Shown piece after piece: positions 4,786 to 5,652 of a DNA stretch of 5,652 nucleotides (position 1 is its first letter; the number at the start of each line of letters is the position of its first letter). The position numbers were made by a program, and so were the translations under genes. Origin of the DNA: an uncultured Actinomyces sp. (lineage in GTDB: Bacteria > Actinomycetota > Actinomycetes > Actinomycetales > Actinomycetaceae); the NCBI GenBank assembly GCA_937926415.1, contig CALBAF010000385.1, forward strand, positions 1 through 5,652, read 5' to 3'. The notes beneath the pieces are model-generated. The model made no database searches and was not told where the DNA came from. It worked only from the letters and a program-made list of their open reading frames with translations.

Positions 4786-5652
4786 TCAGGGGATGCGGTG
4801 CACCCACTCCTCGCGCGCAAACTTCGTCTCGCAGCGCTTGCGTGCGACCTCGAGGTCCGCCTCGGTGATGGTGCCGACACTCGCGTTGTACTTCTCCTTG
4901 AAGTGGTCGAAGAACACCTGCAGGATCTCCTCGCGCGCCATGCCGGTCTGGGAGCGCATGGGGTCCACGCGCTTGACGGCGCTGCGGGTGCCCTTGTCGC
5001 GGATCTTCTCCATGCCGATGCGCAGGACCTCGTTCATCTTGATGGCGTCGATGTCGTAGGCCATGGTCACGTGGTGGACCATGTAACCGTTGGCCCAGCG
5101 CTTCTGCGCGGCGCCGCCGATCTTGCCGAACTCGGAGGCGATGTCGTTGAGCGGCACGTACTTGGCCTTGATGCCCAGCTTTTCGAGGACCTCCATGACC
5201 CACTGATCGAGGTAGGGGTAGGCCTGCTCGAAGCTCATTCCCTCCACGAGGGCGGTGGGGATGACGAGCGAGTAGGTGATGCAATTGCCTGGCTCCATGA
5301 ACATGGCGCCACCGCCGGTGACGCGCCGCGACACGGTGATGCCGTAGCGATCCACGCCGTCCTGCTGGATTTCGTTCTGGTAGGACTGGAAGGAGCCGAT
5401 GACGACCTGGGGGCCGTTCCACTCCCACAGGCGCATGAAGGGCTTGCGGCGCCCCGCGGCGACGTCTTCGACCAGGGTTTCGTCCATGGCGACGTTGATC
5501 ATCGGGTCGACGACGGGGCCGTGGATGACGTCGAAGTCGATGTCGTCCCACGACAGGGCGGCGCCCAGCGCGCGGCGTACGGCGATGCCGACGGCCTCGG
5601 GGGTCACCCCCATGAGGGTGTCGCCCTCGTGGAGGGCGGCCTCGATGCGCGC
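4786..5652 (-). CDS. lplA: Lipoate-protein ligase A family protein (5' partial)
   Basis: The frame is open from the right edge: 13 codons precede the ATG at 5613, in the same style (ARIEAALHEGDTL), so that ATG is probably internal and the start lies outside the window. About 288 residues are visible. Numbered from the ATG at 5613, the catalytic biotin/lipoate A/B ligase domain starts near 30 and shows the N-terminal MDE-x-L helix (43-47), RRVTGGGAMFMEPGN (96-110, the substrate loop) and GKIGGAAQKR (163-172), with K164 at the place of the catalytic lysine. The domain attaches lipoate (via lipoyl-AMP) to 2-oxoacid dehydrogenase E2 or glycine-cleavage H protein. SPEAVxIAVRRALG-type sequence ahead of the catalytic part (here TPEAVGIAVRRALG, 4-17) is, in actinobacterial relatives I recall, the end of an N-terminal accessory domain related to the C-terminal LplA domain of E. 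coli. Octanoyl- or biotin-transfer specificity cannot be excluded. Confidence 0.88.
   Translation of the reverse strand, partial: ARIEAALHEGDTLMGVTPEAVGIAVRRALGAALSWDDIDFDVIHGPVVDPMINVAMDETLVEDVAAGRRKPFMRLWEWNGPQVVIGSFQSYQNEIQQDGVDRYGITVSRRVTGGGAMFMEPGNCITYSLVIPTALVEGMSFEQAYPYLDQWVMEVLEKLGIKAKYVPLNDIASEFGKIGGAAQKRWANGYMVHHVTMAYDIDAIKMNEVLRIGMEKIRDKGTRSAVKRVDPMRSQTGMAREEILQVFFDHFKEKYNASVGTITEADLEVARKRCETKFAREEWVHRIP

Noticed and set aside
4580..5551. A 323-codon open frame on the minus strand across yggS and lplA
   Set aside because: It lies in another frame of the clearly real lipoate ligase, is extremely rich in R, H, P and G, and extends into yggS; it is a high-GC shadow frame.

Overview
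The window is high-GC DNA with dense, short-spaced genes. The best-recognised products are a DUF3516-type helicase C-terminus, a bleomycin-resistance-like VOC protein, a Pr6Pr-type membrane protein, YbaK, a double-YccF protein, an actinobacterial-style YggS and a lipoate ligase with a preceding extra domain. Together with two apparently leaderless promoters they point to an actinobacterium, plausibly Actinomyces/Schaalia. The genus is an inference from protein character, not from a search.

Layout: (1) 1-1255, plus strand: 3' part of a large helicase whose N-terminal motor lies outside the window. (2) 1236-2600, minus strand: a VOC protein whose end overlaps the helicase end by 20 bp, a six-helix membrane protein, and a 51-residue ORF resembling the C-terminal half of a RelB/DinJ antitoxin that overlaps the membrane-protein start by 11 bp. 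(3) 2601-2965: a stretch of about 54% GC (2581-2880) without a full-size gene. It holds a promoter-like site, a perfect 13-bp inverted repeat 79 bp apart, a hairpin that would cover a strong ribosome-binding site, and a possible broken small gene. (4) 2966-3884, minus strand: yccF-like then ybaK, 19 bp apart, probably one transcript. (5) 3885-3999: divergent promoter region with three CCCCTGA copies spaced exactly 11 bp. (6) 4000-4698, plus strand: yggS. (7) 4732-4769: bidirectional terminator-like hairpin. (8) 4786-5652, minus strand: lipoate-protein ligase, cut by the right edge.

Most genes are housekeeping: RNA helicase, PLP homeostasis, mistranslation editing and lipoylation. No shared pathway links them. 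The part least explained by known genes is 2445-2860, which reads as a decayed or miniature accessory locus (toxin-antitoxin remnant plus a repeat-bounded segment). I see no tRNA, rRNA, CRISPR array, transposase or phage gene.
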